Of a DNA stretch of 64,000 nt, positions 41,140-54,500 are shown piece after piece. Numbering within the stretch: the first letter of the stretch is position 1; every line of letters begins with the position of its first letter. Source of the DNA: Chondrus crispus. Taxonomy: Eukaryota > Rhodophyta > Florideophyceae > Gigartinales > Gigartinaceae. The DNA is taken from NCBI RefSeq assembly GCF_000350225.1, contig NW_005179062.1, forward strand, positions 114,860 to 178,859, read 5' to 3'. The position numbers and the translations under genes are program-made. A model generated the notes under the pieces. The model saw nothing but the letters and a program-made list of their open reading frames with translations. It was not told the origin of the DNA and did no database searches.

Positions 41140-44100
41140 TCAAGAGTGAACGTCCGCGTTCAGGTCCGAAGTGAGGTCCCTACCGGTGCGCGCTCGAAGT
41201 CGTTTCGCGTATCGAGACACGAGCTCTTCTGGGACGTGAGTCCGCGCGGTCCAGGTGGGCGTGTCGTAATCCGCCCACTTGATGAGGAACTCCGGAGTTC
41301 CATCCTCCATGACCCGGTGCTTGAGCAGCCGTTCTACTGCGAACTGCGTCCCCTCCCTGACCTTGACGGCAAGATCACTGGGTGTAGTCGTGCTCGCCCG
41401 AGGCTCGTTCGCCGGTGGGGGTGACTACACGCAGCGGTCTGCGGAGACGCGCTCGGTCACACCATCGCGGTCGATCGTGATAGTGCGTTTGTCATTCGCG
41501 AGCACTCGGTACGGTCCGGCTGCCGGTGATGCGAGGTTGTCCGACGTCTTCCCCCCCTCGGAGGGGTTCAGGTACACGTAATTCCCGTGCTTAAGACGTG
41601 CGTTAACTCTTCGAACGCGCTTGCCGAAGTCGCGTTTGTATCGTGCTTGGGTCCGACGCAAGCTTCCGTAGGCTTTTTGTATCGTATCGTCCAGCGTTTT
41701 TAGGAACTCAACTCGCTGATTCCCCCTGTCGGCAGGGGGAACGCCATCGTCGACTCTTCGAAGGGAGAACTCTGGCGGTGGTCTGCTGAGTACAAGCTCG
41801 AAGGGCGGTGTCAGCGTCGTGCAATGTACGTGGGAATTGTACGCATACGTAAGCGGCCCCACGTACACGTCCCAGTCATCTTGGTGCTCGCCTACGTAGT
41901 CGCGCAGCATTGAGGCGATCGTCCGGTTGTATCGCTCGACCTGTCCGTTCGTCTGCGGATGGTATGCCGACGTATATAGGTTCGTAATCCCGAGAACCCG
42001 GCACGTGTTGTGGAAGAACTTGGCGTTGAACTGCGGTCCGTTATCCTACAGTAACGTGCGCGGGACGCCGTACTTAAATACCCAGGCGTCGCAGAATGCG
42101 ATTGCGACGGCGTATGCGGTAATCGTACGTAGCGCGACAACCTGCTTAAGCTTAGTGAAGCGGTCGGTAATTACGAGCAGGAACAGTTTTCCTGCCTTCG
42201 TCTTGGGAAGCGGACCCAGAGTGTCGATAGCCAGGCTCTCGAGCGTCCGAGTTGCCGGGAACAATCTCAAACGGTTGAGGTGTTTCCGCAACTTAACCCG
42301 GTTCATCGCGCACGTCCGACACCCCCGCACCGCAGCGGCGACATCTGCGGCGAGATGGGACCAGTAGTACTCACGTAGCGCGTAGTACATACAGTTCTGG
42401 CCCGGGTGTCCCGCGATGGCCGGGTTGTGGCACATGCGAAGGAGCCTGGCGCCGAGCGTCCGAAATACCACCACCTGTACGATATCAGGGTCGAAGGGGT
42501 GTCTCCGCTTGAGCACCCCCTGGTTGTCCTCGAAGAACGTGGAGTCCCGGGACTCTGACTGTCGTGCCAAAACGGTTTGGCAGAAGTTATCCACACGTTG
42601 CTCCTCGGCGATCTCTTCATAAGTAAGACGGGCCGATAGGTCGTCCTGCGGAGGAGCGACCGTGGAGGCGGGCGCCCCGACCTCGGGTTCTTCGGCGCGC
42701 TCGAGATCAACGGCGTCAAACTCGTCGTTTTTCTCCCAGAATGGACTGGGTCCTTGGAGAGCGGGGGCTTCGTCGTCGCCCCTTGGTTCGTCGCGCGTTC
42801 GGACGCGCAACCTTCTTCGTGGTCCAGCTTGGCTTCGCGTCGTCGCGAAGACGTGTTCGATCTCGTGGTCGCAATTTTCGGTACAGACGTGGTCCGCGAG
42901 CTCGTTCGATACGTCTCGAACGGTCGTACTCGCGTCAAAGGTGGGAATGTCGTCATCCACTTCGACGGCGGGGCGGGGGTCGCCGGCGACTCTTGGCGAC
43001 ACGAGGCGTGACAAGGCGTACGGTACTTGGTGCACGCGCCCGGGGCGGTACTGAATGGTGAAGTCGTATTCAGCCAGACGTAGCCGCCATCGGGTGAGTC
43101 TTCCGGAACTCTCCGTGAGGGACATGAGCCACCTCAGCGCGCCGTGATCCGTCCGGACGGTGAACTTCGTTCCTTCAACGTACGGCCGTAGTGTGCGGAC
43201 GACCCACACTACGGCAAAGCACTCACGCTCCGTAGCGCTGTAGTTGCGCTCACTACCGGCCCGTAAGTACGACCAATACCCGACGGGTGGCCAATTGTTT
43301 CTCTGGTCGTGCTATTGGAGCAACGTGCAGCCCAACTGGTAGGTGCTGGCATCCGTGTCGATCATGTGCGGACGGCCGTATCGCGGAAGGGCGAGGATTG
43401 GCGGAGCGATCATGGACTTCTTGAGGTTCTCGAACGCCTCCCGTTGCGCCTCCGTAAGGTTGTAGAAGTCAGGATCGGAATCCTTACGCGTCATGTCGGT
43501 CAGAGGACGGGCTATCTTCGCGAACCCCTTAACGAATCGGCGGGATACGTTACACGCCCCGAGGAACGAGCGCACTTGCGTCAGCGTCCTCGGGATCGTA
43601 AAGGTCTTGAAGGCGTCGGCCGCCGTATCGGCCACACTTAACTTACCTGGGGAAATGACGTGCCCCAGGTAGTGTACCTTCGGTTGAAAGAAGCTACACT
43701 TCTTGAGCTTGAGGGAGATTCCGGCACTCCGCAGCAAGCTCAAGACAATGTCGAGATGCTTCGCGTGTTCTCCGTGCGTACGTGAGAACACGATGACATC
43801 ATCCAGGTACACGAGGCATATTTGCCAACGTACGCCGGATAGGATGATGTAGAGTGCGCGTTGGAAGGTGGCCGGTTCCCCTTTTAGTCCGAACGGCATG
43901 CGCAAGCGGCGAAACGTGCCTGTGTGCGTAGTAAACGTGGTCTTATCCCGGTCTTCCGGAGCGACCGGGATCTGCCAATAACCGGAATTGCAGTCCAACG
44001 CGGTGAAGACGGCTGCGTCTCCAAGCGAGTCGATGCAGTCGTCCATCCGAGGCAGCGGATACGAATCCGTTGCAGTCTTCGCGTTGAGACGCCGGTAGTC

Positions 44101-44868
44101 CACGCAGAACCGAAGAGATCCGTCTTTCTTCGGTACGAGCACCACCGGAGACGCCCACTCGGTGCTGGCGGGTTTGATAACCCCTGCGTTCAACATCTTG
44201 TTGACCTCCTTCGCGGCCATTTCGCGCATCGCGGGCCCCTTACGGTAGGGCATCGAACGTATCGGCTTCGTACCCGGTTCGAGAGGAATGCGGTGTTCCG
44301 TCGCTCGTATAGTTCCAAGCGCACCGCTCCACCGGCTCGAGTGCTTACGGAGCTTCTCGAGTACGTGGCCACGGAGCTTGTCATCCTCGATGTATGACAA
44401 GTCGATTTCTTTTTCCCAATCCATCGGTGGATTTTCGGGATCCTTTTTCTGCGGGGGTACAGTACCCCCCGCAGTCGGTTGGTCTTGAGGTGGCCGTTCG
44501 TCCGTGACCACCCCTTTCTTCACGACGGTCGTCCGTTCGTCGGAGCTCAGTCGTCCGGCTCCGACCTTCCCGACTTGATCGGTCAAGTCGGTCAGGTGTA
44601 GCGCGTGCGCGATCCCCTCGGCAACCCTCCGTTCGGGCGTGAGGATCGCGAGGGGGTTGCGCTTCGCGTATCCCACGACGGTGTGCTTCGGAAGCCGCCT
44701 TTCCCGTCGCGAAAAGTTCGCGACGATGACGTCGAAGGTTTGATTCGGCAGAACCTCGGCGACGCCATTCGTCAACCTCACTCCATGTCGGTGTTGGATT
44801 GAGGGCTTTGGTTCCAGAAACACGAGGCCCCTCCTCGTGGAGGTGACGCGCACTCGGGCTTGCGACAT
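41140..44868 (-). pseudogene. Element A pol with three in-frame TAG codons
   Basis: One register runs from about 44868 to the TGA at 41140-41142. Reverse transcriptase: LRFCVDYRRLNAKT, FTALDCNSGYWQIPV, LVYLDDVIVF. RNase H: MIDTDASTYQLG, RTDHGALRWLM. Integrase: zinc-binding HNPAIAGH with CRTCAMNRV, then LAIDTLGPLP, DNGPQF and NGQVERYNRT for the D, D and E. The C-terminus is a chromodomain (FAVERLLKH, FLIKWADYDTPTWT). TAG codons at 43312-43314, 42046-42048 and 41425-41427 interrupt it; the last separates the chromodomain from integrase. No frame change is needed over 3.7 kb, so apart from these stops the frame is intact. Confidence 0.9.
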
Positions 44869-45827
44869 CGCGGGGATGGTAACCCAGCGGGCGATTCGGA
44901 TCGCCTGCGGGGCCTCATCCCGTACATCCGGCCGGCTCGTTTGGCGTCCGTGTCGCCTTGTAGGGGGAGTCGCTCCCCCTTTCCGTCGACGATGGCTACG
45001 GAGCCACCGTGTCGAAGTTCGAGCTTCTGTCCGTCGATGTCGATGCTACGTACGTGGGCATCGATGAACGCCGTGCCGAGAAGAACGGGAACGGCAAGCT
45101 GTTCCGCCACCACGAACGGTATACGGAACGTCGTGTTCCGCAAACGGACTGCAAGGCGGACGAACGCCGTAAGTCGAAGCGGGTTATAATTTGCGCCAGC
45201 CAGTCGGGGTAATGGCGCGTCCCGTATTACGAAGCGGGTCCAGTCGGGAGGGAGGTCGGCCTTCCTCACTAAGTTGTAGCCCGAACACGTATCGACGGCG
45301 ATCGTGTGGGGCTTGAACGCGTTACCTTCGGTGGCCACAGAGCCAAGGACGTTATATATCTTGGACGTCATGAGGCATACAATGCCGTCGACCATCTTGG
45401 GCGCGACCCGTTCGGCGAGATCGTTCCGCCGAGGTCGTCGCCTTCGGTTCTGGCCTCTCCTGCGTTTCCTTCTGCCCGAGTCGTGGGGCATCCACGTCTC
45501 AGTGATGCCCCCTCGGGTGCTTGAGTCTGTACGTGGCGGACATTTCGTCGGCTCGCTTGGCCTCACAGGAGTCTGGAGGTCGACTGGTTCTTTTCGGTCG
45601 TCGGTACTCCCGTCCTTTTCATTACCCATCACCGGTACTACGGGCATCCCGGTGCTGTCCTCTCCTAACGTCGGGCTTACGGAGGCCTCGACGCTCGCTC
45701 CCCCTGTTTCGGCATTGCAGGGGCTACCGTGCTCGCTTCCGGTGGCGAGGGGTGTATTATCGGACAATACCCCCCGTGACCTAGGTGAGCACGTGGGGAC
45801 CGGTCGAGTTCGTGGGGACAAGACGGC
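44778..45827 (-). pseudogene. Element A protease region
   Basis: A frame of about 350 codons in a different register from gag and pol, overlapping pol by about 90 bases. A disordered Pro/Arg-rich half comes first. The retropepsin follows with IAVDTCSGYNLV, a DTxSG active site with Cys in place of Gly, and PVLLGTAFIDAH. A TGA directly upstream closes the frame, so it cannot be reached from gag by a single shift in the present sequence. The overlap with pol suggests programmed frameshifting in the ancestor. Confidence 0.7.
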
Positions 45828-45855
45828 TCACGCGACCGCGTGGACGTAACCGTCT

Positions 45856-47003
45856 CTACCCTTTTTTCGAACTACCGGTGCTATTGGAGCTACCTTCCTG
45901 GCTATCGGCGGCCAGGTTTTCTTCGGGTCCTCGGCCGCGTGGGTCGGGACGTCTCACCCACTGCGGCACCACGTTATCGGCGAAGTATTCGGGTACTTCT
46001 AGACCTTGACCTGCGACGTCCGGACGTCGCAGGATATGGGGGACAGGGAGAACCGGTTCTCCTTCGTGACCCTCCTCGGGTAGGGGAGGCGGACCCTCTA
46101 CCCAATCTTGCAAGTACATGATCGCATTCTGTACCTGTTGAGGTAACCGAGAACGGTCCCGGTCACCTCCCCTTACTTGACCGGGATACCTTGTGTCCGC
46201 CTGGCGGTAATCCAGTCGGTCACGACGATCGAGTCCGTTACGGCGATACCCACCTCCGCGTGGGGCGAAGCGTGCGCCCCCACCCGAACGATTCGGGAAA
46301 CCTTGACGCAGGGGACGGCCCTCGCCGACCGACTGCCGAAGGAGGTTACGCGCACTCGGGCGCGTCTTCATCTGGTAGCGGTAGTTCCTGTACGCCGTGA
46401 ACATACGTTGTTCCGGCGACAGGAACGGGCAGGCGTACATGGCGGGCCCGTACGTACGGCACAGCCAGCACACGTACGCGCTGCCATCCGTTGAGGCGAA
46501 GATCGCCGCGTGACGAGCCTCCTCATAGGTGAGGAGGGGTACGCGAGGGGCTTCGGATCCTGCATCTCGATTCGAGATGTCGAGCTCTGCGACCCGGGGG
46601 TCCGTACCCCTTGCCACTCTTGGAGTGTGCGCGAAGGCGGTCGCGTAACTGGATGTCGTTCCGGTCGACATCGGCGCGGGAGGTCGTCCTCCCACGGGCC
46701 CTGTTCCTTGCGTAATGAGGACAGGGTCAGCCTGCCACTCATCCTCCCCGACATGGAGGGTAGGAGCGGGCGAACTTGTTGCGGCGGACTTCGTAGTCCT
46801 GCCCACCTTCCCTGCCGGTTTCGTGTCCGGCAGAGGTAACCCGCGCCGGGCGCGGTACGTAGTCCCTTTCGCCGTGGCGATGCGGCGGATAGTCGGTAGA
46901 TCGGTCTTCTGGCTGCTTGATAGCCGCTGAACGGTCTCAAAAACTGCGGCACGGGTCGCAGCTGAGAGTCCCGGCAGGAAGTAGTGGGCTAGAGACGTCA
47001 ACT
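45856..47003 (-). pseudogene. Element A gag, N-terminus lost
   Basis: About 380 codons of gag. The C-terminal half has a Cys cluster (CWLCRTYGPAMYACP) that resembles a nucleocapsid knuckle without its His, then an Arg/Gly-rich basic segment suited to RNA binding. The N-terminal capsid part is missing: at 47004 the frame enters LTR sequence, where the continuing open codons are chance. It ends SSKKG then TAG. Confidence 0.7.
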
Positions 47004-47495
47004 GTGTCGCCCGATGGCAAAGACACCTACACCGGTTCGGCCGCAACCGAGGCCGATGGCACCAACACAAGATAAGGGAAAAATAGGTAGAATTAGAGAT
47101 AGAAAAGGATAGGGAAATAAAAGAAAAGGAAAGAGAACCCCCGAGCGCAAAGAATAACGTAATCTGTAGTTAAAGGGAATGTGTTGTAAAAGACGGACTG
47201 CAACCAAGGCGATATCAGACTCTGGCAACTCGGGTTACCTTTACTGACTTGGTGGTCAGAGAGCTAAGGTATATATCGCCCCGCCGGAGCCACTACAGTA
47301 GCGCGCCGCGCTAGATCCTAGATCTAATTTAGTGTCAGCAAAATTAATGCCAACTAATTAACTAAATAGAATAAAATAATTAAAAATTGAAACTGTGCAA
47401 TTATTCACACGTGTGTCCCCCAACCCGGACTACTTTTCATATCCAAATATTTTCCTTTCTTCTCTCCCCCCCGTAGAGCCTCATATTGCACTACA
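47004..47495 (+). repeat. Truncated family-X LTR
   Basis: 492 bases matching the last half of the solo LTR, starting inside its second tandem unit (GTGTCGCCCGATGG) and ending ATTGCACTACA. The next bases (TATCCCCCTTC) are shared with the sequence after the LTR at 57936, which marks them as internal X sequence. It is therefore the left LTR of an X copy whose left part was lost where it meets element A. Confidence 0.88.
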
Positions 47496-50400
47496 TATCC
47501 CCCTTCTGAGCGCCCTTGCGCAGTGCATCTCTCTGCAGAAACCCCTAAGTCGTTCATCTCTTTTCGACCGACGGTCACAGCCGAAGCAAGGGCAAGACGA
47601 ACTCAAGTTTTCTTTTTCCTGCCGGAGTGGTTATTGATTAGCGGTATCACCCTATGCCCTCACTTGCGTATCCCTTTCCCCTTATTATCATTTCCCCTGA
47701 CCATGAAGTACATTCCTAATACCTCCTCTGTTTATGCAGCTTTCTTGGTGCGCCCCCGTCACTGCCGTCGCACCCTCTTCGTCCTTTTTTTCCTCCTCTT
47801 TTCCTCAGTACCTTCTCTTGTCCTTTGCTTTCTCGTCAAGGCGAGTCCCCTTGTTACCATCTTCCTCCTCTTCTCATAAGCGCGCCCCCTCTGCGGTCGC
47901 ATCTCCTCATATCCATTTCCTCTTTTTTTCCAAATTCCTCCTCTTTCTCGCACATTCTCTTTCTCCCATTCTCCATGGACGCCCCCCTCTTCTCCTCTTC
48001 AATTTGTACAATTTCCATCCTCCTATCACGGCGTGCGTCTCCCATTTTCCTCCTCTTCTCCTTGTACACCCGTTGTGTATTTTTTTCTCTTTCCTTCCTC
48101 CACTGTAGTCAAGGGCGGGAAGGCTTGGTTGACCTTTATGACGACCCTGTATATTGATCTGTAGTGAGACCCGATTAATTGATCTCTTTCTGTCGTGGTG
48201 TCGAGACTTTGACCTGTTCGGTCACACCCCTACGACGTTGAACCTCCTATCCCTGCTTCTTCATTGGGGCTTCGGCAACCCACGGCTCATCACGGGTGCA
48301 CCGTCGTCGCTCACCTTCTCTCCTCTTTCGCCCCGCTTGTCTGAGCGGACAGGTGTTCAGTTGTCTTTCTCTCTTTTCCTTCCCTCCTCTTTTCTAGCAA
48401 GTTTTACGCCCCCTCGATCCTCCTCAACAGCTCCGATACATCACCACTCTGCTCGAGTTAGGCCATGTCTGGTCCGTCTCGGGGACGCCTGTATCGAAGG
48501 GCTCGCTCGATTCCTTGATAGGGGATTTGTCTTCTCATGTGTCGTTGGACCGGCGCTTGGTCGCTTACATACTATCCCGTCCTCCTCGACTTCCGTCACT
48601 TTAGGTTTGCGCCTTACCCTTTAAAAAATTTAGCGTTGAGGGTTCTGGTGCGTGATCGAGGTTCAATTCCCTTCTTGGCGATGCTTCCGGTACGAATGAC
48701 GAGGTACCTGCCTCGCTTTTTGGTGTCCTGCAGACTCCTTTCCTTTCCGTGGGATGGTCCCCTTGCACTGTCCCTGGGGGAAATAAAATATGGTCCACGT
48801 AATACTTGCGACGTTGTCCTTCTACCCTCGCTACGACGTCACTGTAGACGCCCGTTTCGACGTTCCATTTCATTATCGTCAAGGCTTTGTCCTCCTTGTG
48901 TAGATGGTTTGATGAATCGTGCGCGAGAGCTCCTCAGACTGCCATTCTATCATCGTGCCGACGGCCGTCAATTCTCTTGCTGTCCGAATTTGCCGACGCG
49001 TACATTGCGTTGGGACCTAGATCCTCTTTCCTTAGATTTCGCAATTTGATCGCCTTGCGTAACAACGATCGGAAACGGTGCCGATCCTCGGCTTGGGGAC
49101 CTCTTCGCGCGTCAAGCTCCACCGGGTTGATGTATCTCGCACGAAATTGACACGTGGACAAGTGTTCTAATTTGTCCTGATCCCGTTGCCAAAATTTAGG
49201 CGAAATAGGCATTCTCTTCGTTATTTTTCTGGCGTGGGGCCCTATAGTTGAGGACAATTGCAACCTCCTTTTCTTCCTTGCCTTAGTTCTGAGGGGATGG
49301 GTTTCTTCGCCCGGGCTCGATTCGAAGGGTTCTTCACCTCTCCCCGACACGAACGCATGTTTTCTCTCCTCAATCCTGCTCTCGGCGCACTGTAGTTCGC
49401 CCATGTCGGCTCTTACTCATCACCGACGGTGAACCACAAGACAATGTGGTGGACTGGCTGGACCTCTTCTGTCTGTCCCACATGGCTCTCGTCAAGGGGC
49501 GGGGTCGTTTCCCTGATGGTAAGTAAATGAGCTGGGTGCTCAAATTTCTCCCCAACTTCCCCTACGACTTCCACAAAAAAATTCATGTCCCTGTCGAGTG
49601 CCAGGAGACACCTGCGTCGTCTGCGTCGCGTTGGCGTTCTCGCATAATATTAAGACGGAACATCCCTTCCAATGCGTTCTGCCCTTCAGGGCTTCCAGCG
49701 GCACCGGGAGTGTCTCACCCCTCATCCGTCTTCCTCTCAATACGTGCCGTGGGACTGGGCTCGATGAGTCCCTGAGTCTCTTACCCCCTGGGCGATCAGC
49801 TTGCGCACTTGGGGGATTATCCCCTTTAACATTTCCGAAACGCGACTGGTGCGGATCTTGAAGGGAGCGCCTCGTGACTGTAGTCTCTTTGCCAGTCTTG
49901 TCTTACGTGTCCTCTCCTGCAAGAACGTCGTATTGGATGTGTTCATCCTCAGCGCGTCTCTCCGGCCAACGTGTGTGTTCTTATTCAGTAATCGTATCCC
50001 CTCAACTCCTTCCGGGACTTGATACCGGTATCTCTACGATGGGCAATAGGCCCTTCCCTGCAAGTACTGTAGATTTAGTAAGCGTTCTCTGAAGGTCGCC
50101 CGAAGCAACTACGTCGTTCTTCGTCGTGCTGGTGAATTCTCACCCTACACGCGCAATACAATTCACATGGACATCATTTTTTTTGGTACGTCCTCCCTCA
50201 ATCCAATACATAGAAATTTTAGCTTCGTAGCCCTCCGTCCGTCATGACCTCGTTTCAGGGGACCAACTCTCCAAATTTGCCCCTTTTTGTAAGCGTCCTG
50301 CCCTTTCGGCTGTTAGAAACAACCGTCGGTACAAACAGAGAGGCCGTCGGCTCTAGCCACATCGTGATGACGGATCCTCGTCTAGGGCATAACTTCGGGC

Positions 50401-51579
50401 GTTGCGGTGTCCTTTTTCGGTCAGAATCTTCTCCGAATACTCGCGCGGTACTCTCTTTGAGGCAGACATACGAAGTCTCGCCAGTTGACTTTCTTGTACA
50501 ACTTAGAAAAAAGGCCCGCTCTCCTTCTCGACGTGACACACAGTGTAATAAATTAATTACAATCGACCATTCACCGGGCCTCCTCGATCTTGGGCGTCCC
50601 ATTTGCTCACACGGGACCCGGTACGCTTGTTCTCCGTTTTCCGCGGGGCGGGGTTCTTGTTCTCTACGTCGCAAAAACAAAACAAAGAGGCAAAAACAAA
50701 AACAGAAGAAAGACATGAGGGGGGTCCGTTACTGTAGTAAGCGGGTAAGTAGATCGCTCTTAGCGCAGGAACGTTATGTGCGTGAAAGTTTCTGTCCCTG
50801 CTGATCCTGTTCAACAACAGTTTTCCTCGATGAGGACGTCGGTATTGGAAGAGTACGTGTTACAAAACGGGCTTGTGACACAATGTTGCCTTCGGCCTGT
50901 GTCTTTGGCATGGTCTTCGGTCTTAGCAGATAGAGGGCGTCTGTCCCCTATATGTACACGCGATAGCTTAGTTGTACGCGGTCTCGGCGGGTTCAGTGCA
51001 GCGATGGTTCATGTAGACGTATCTTTTCGCTTGTCGAGCGGGGTCAGTGCGTTGGGCACAAATTCGGCAAGAAGCCTTCGCACGCGGTTAATCGCGAGTT
51101 TGCCGCGGGGCAGTTTTGGTATATGTGCCGTCGGCTCCGGCAAGCGACAACAACTGCTCGTGCCACCAACGATCTCGGCGATCCTTCCTCGATTTTGGTT
51201 ATACTTTCGAGGGACGACCGGTGTTCAATATTTGACTCGTTCCTCTCGTTCAACCGCTCGCTTCCAACACACTTAATTTTTTTGATCAAATCACACCCCA
51301 CGAGAGCGGACCACTGATCCCAACCGTCATTTCACGTGTGTCCTACAGCGACGCGTGTGCCTTCGACTAAGAATGGTACCTCCTCCGGGGATACAATACG
51401 ATCTCTATTTTGTGGTGTGGCATGCTCACGCCTGTCTTGTCGTCTGCGGAGTCTAAGGACAGGTCTCCTGACTCATCTCACTTCCCCTTTACTCCAGCTC
51501 TGATCTCTGGTCTGCATACTCTCCCTCTCGAGTGTCGAATCATAACCCCACCTCCGACTCCTGCGTATCTTCACGATGG
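47496..51579 (+). mobile_element. Internal remnant of a deleted family-X copy
   Basis: The first 130 bases match the leader of the right-hand X copy. The coding part is then missing, and the sequence passes into a long CT-rich tract (about 47750-48110). From about 48.1 to 49.2 kb it is collinear with 60.3-61.1 kb, for example around 48500, 48840 and 49130 against 60430, 60780 and 61040. On the minus strand the shared part contains a short related peptide (LSTC-x-x-R-x-R-x-x-NPV). From 49.3 to 51.5 kb I see no recognisable gene; an A/C-rich run lies at 50673-50704. Its right boundary with element B is not defined. Confidence 0.55.
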
Positions 51580-54500
51580 CTATCCCGGTTTTGCGTGTTC
51601 CACTTGCGCTGGCAAGGATCGTCTTTTCCTTCGGAAATACGTGACTGCTGCGCTGCGGGGAATTTTCTCAATAGGTTCCCACGTTGCGTCCTCGATGGTA
51701 TACCCATACCATTTCACTTTGAGAATTAATTTCTCCCCGTCGTAGCCGTGGTCCCCGATCTTGTCGATCACATACTCCTGACTCTCGGCTCCTTCTTCCT
51801 GCCTGTCCAACTGTCCTTCCCCCTTCCGAAGAGCCCGCGACTCCTCCTCATCCTGCTCTTCCGAACCGCCCATCTCTTGTAGATCGGGCGGTATGCCCGC
51901 AGCTTCCTGATTTATTAACGGTCCTTCATCCGTCCCATCCTTCGCTTGCGCGGCGGGTTCTTCTCGTTCTCCTTCTCGATTGAGGAACTGTAGTGCTTGT
52001 CGTAGCCCGATTATCGGCGTGTAGTCCATGGGACTAGGGGCTAATTCGACTCTATCTCGCGACACGCGCTCTTCTTGGTCGCCGATGGCAATGACGACCG
52101 TGTTCTCAGTTGACTCCTTCACTTGATACGGACCCGTAGCCACTTGTGCCAACTTATGTTTCGGCTTGGTGGCCGTGCCTTGTTCTTTCAGAAGGAATAC
52201 GTATGATCCTGAAGGGATGTCATACTTCGGCTTGCGCAGCCTTGCGTCGAAATTTTGCTTGTAGCGCGCTTGTTCTTTTCGCAAGCTCTTACCAGCGCCT
52301 TTCATCAGGCTTTCCAACCACGACTGCCATTTCAGGTAGTACGCTCGATTCGAGCTAAATCTTTCTAAACTTGGCTGTGCTTGTAACGCAATGCTTCTCG
52401 GCGCCCAAGCTAACAGCAGCTCGAAGTGCGCGATGTTCGTAGTTCGATAAACTTTCGTGTTGTATGCGAACGTCACAGCGTCGCTAAATAGGTCCCAGTC
52501 CTTGGGATGCTCTCCAACATATTTTCGCAACGCGGAAGTCAGCGTGCGGTTAAAACTCTCAACTTGGCCGTTGGCTTGCGGGTGGTACGTAGTCGTGAAC
52601 ACATTGCGTATGCCGAGAATTCGGCAGACCGTTTTGAAAGAACGGGGCCGTGAAATGTCTTCCATTGTCGGACAGCAGCTTGACCGGCGGTTCGTACACG
52701 AATACCCAATGGTGAACGAAGCCTTGTGCGATGTGCGCAGCTGATATCTTCTTCAACGGTACGGTTCGTATCAGTTTCGAGTATCGATCGCTGATCACGA
52801 GATTATACCGATTTCTTCGTTTAGTTGTAATTAGCTCGCCGAGGATGTCGATGGCGACAAATACCAGCGGAGCTTTGGGCGTGAACAGCTTCATTTCCTT
52901 CGTGTTTCTTCTTAACTTCACCCTTTCCCGCGCACATGCAGCGCAATTCTTCGCGACTGCATAGCAGTCTAGGGCCATCGTAGGCCAGTTAAAGTATTTT
53001 CTCAATGTCTTGTAAAGTTTCCTGCCTCCCGGGTGGCCTGCCAATTTTGCGTAGTGGCTCAACCTTAGGACGCGGTCCCTTAACGATTGTGATATCACCA
53101 CTTGTACAAACTTCGCGGCGGTACGGCATAGAGTTCCTTCGAGTTCCTCGGTCTCCGTGCTGAACGTTCTCACCTTTCCGGCGTCCATTTCTTTCTTGAT
53201 GCGGTTGCAGAAGGAATCGACGGCTTGCTCGCGAATGAGCTCCTCCGGAATGACAGTTTGGAATTGATCGAGGCGATCAGAGGCGGTTCCCCCCTCAAGA
53301 GCGAAGATGTTGTCTAACGCGTCAAAACTGTCCTCGTCCTCCACTGTTCCCTCGGCCGGTTCGGACATAAAGCATGGGATTTCGTCGTCGATTTCGTCGA
53401 CGGTTTCTCCTGCGGTCCGTAATCTTGACAGGGCATCACCTTGAATATTCGCCTTGCCCTTCTTGTACTTGATTTCGAAATCAAATTCCGAGAGGCGGAG
53501 CCTCCATCGGATTAATCTCCCGCTGGGGTCGGTTACGTTCATCAACCACCTCAATGAGGCATGGTCGGTATGCAAAATGAAGTGCTCGCCATATAGATAT
53601 GGTCTTAGAGTCTGTACGACCCAAATTACCGCTAGACATTCTTTTCCTGATACAGAATAGTTTCTCTGGGCTGCGGCTAACGTTCTTGAAAAGAACCCGG
53701 TGGGTTTACGTTGCGCATCCGGATGCGTTTGAAATAATGCAGCGCCGATTTGATAGTCGCTTGCATCGGTATCTACCGAGTAGGGTAGGTCCTTCTTCGG
53801 CAGCGCCAACACCGGCGGTGCCAAAATGGCGTACTTGAGCTTATGAAACGCTTTTTTGCACAGTTCGTCGAATCCTTCCAACTGGACCGGTTGTCCCTTC
53901 TTCAATAGTTGATTGAGCGAATGCGCGATTTTCGCGTAATGGGGGACAAACCGTCGGTACACATTACAAAGTCCCAAGAAGCTTCTGAGCTGGGTCTGCG
54001 TTTGAGGGTACCTAACTTGTTGCAACGCCGCGATGCGAGCGGCATCAACCTCCAATGTACCTGGCCGAACGACATGGCCCAGGTACTTGATCTTTTCGAC
54101 GAAAAATTCGCATTTGCGAAGCTTGAGCTTCACACCTGCCTTCTCCAATACAGAAAGTATTTCATCAACATGAACAATGTGTTTTTCCCAAGACTTGCTG
54201 AAGATGATGATATCATCCAAATACACCAGACACGACTTCCATCGGAACGGAGAGAGCAGTATATCCATGGCTTTCTAAAACGTCGCCGGCGCGTTGGTAA
54301 GCCCGAAGGGCATTCTTGAAAAACGGTAGAGACCTGAGTGACACGAAAAAGCTGTCTTGTCGCAGCTCGCTTCGGGAATAGGCATCTGCCAATACCCCGA
54401 AATCGCGTCCAACGCGGAGAAAATCTTGGTGTCACCAAGCGAGTCCAGACACTCATCCATGCGCGGTAAAGGGTACGTGTCCTTCACCGTTACCGCGTTT

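Larger units (their letters stand above)
41140..47003 (-). mobile_element. Ty3/gypsy chromodomain element A, 5' truncated
   Basis: Minus-strand gag, protease and pol in the usual order. The gag frame is cut at 47003/47004, where a truncated family-X LTR begins. No LTR of its own was recognised at either end. Three in-frame TAG codons interrupt pol, and the gag-protease junction is closed by a stop. It is therefore a dead copy. Its pol aligns in motif order with element B, but the two are clearly different families. Confidence 0.88.

Noticed and set aside
47640-48110. Open frames over the CT-rich tract
   Set aside because: The frames are open only because the tract is almost pure pyrimidine on one strand; the peptides are low-complexity.
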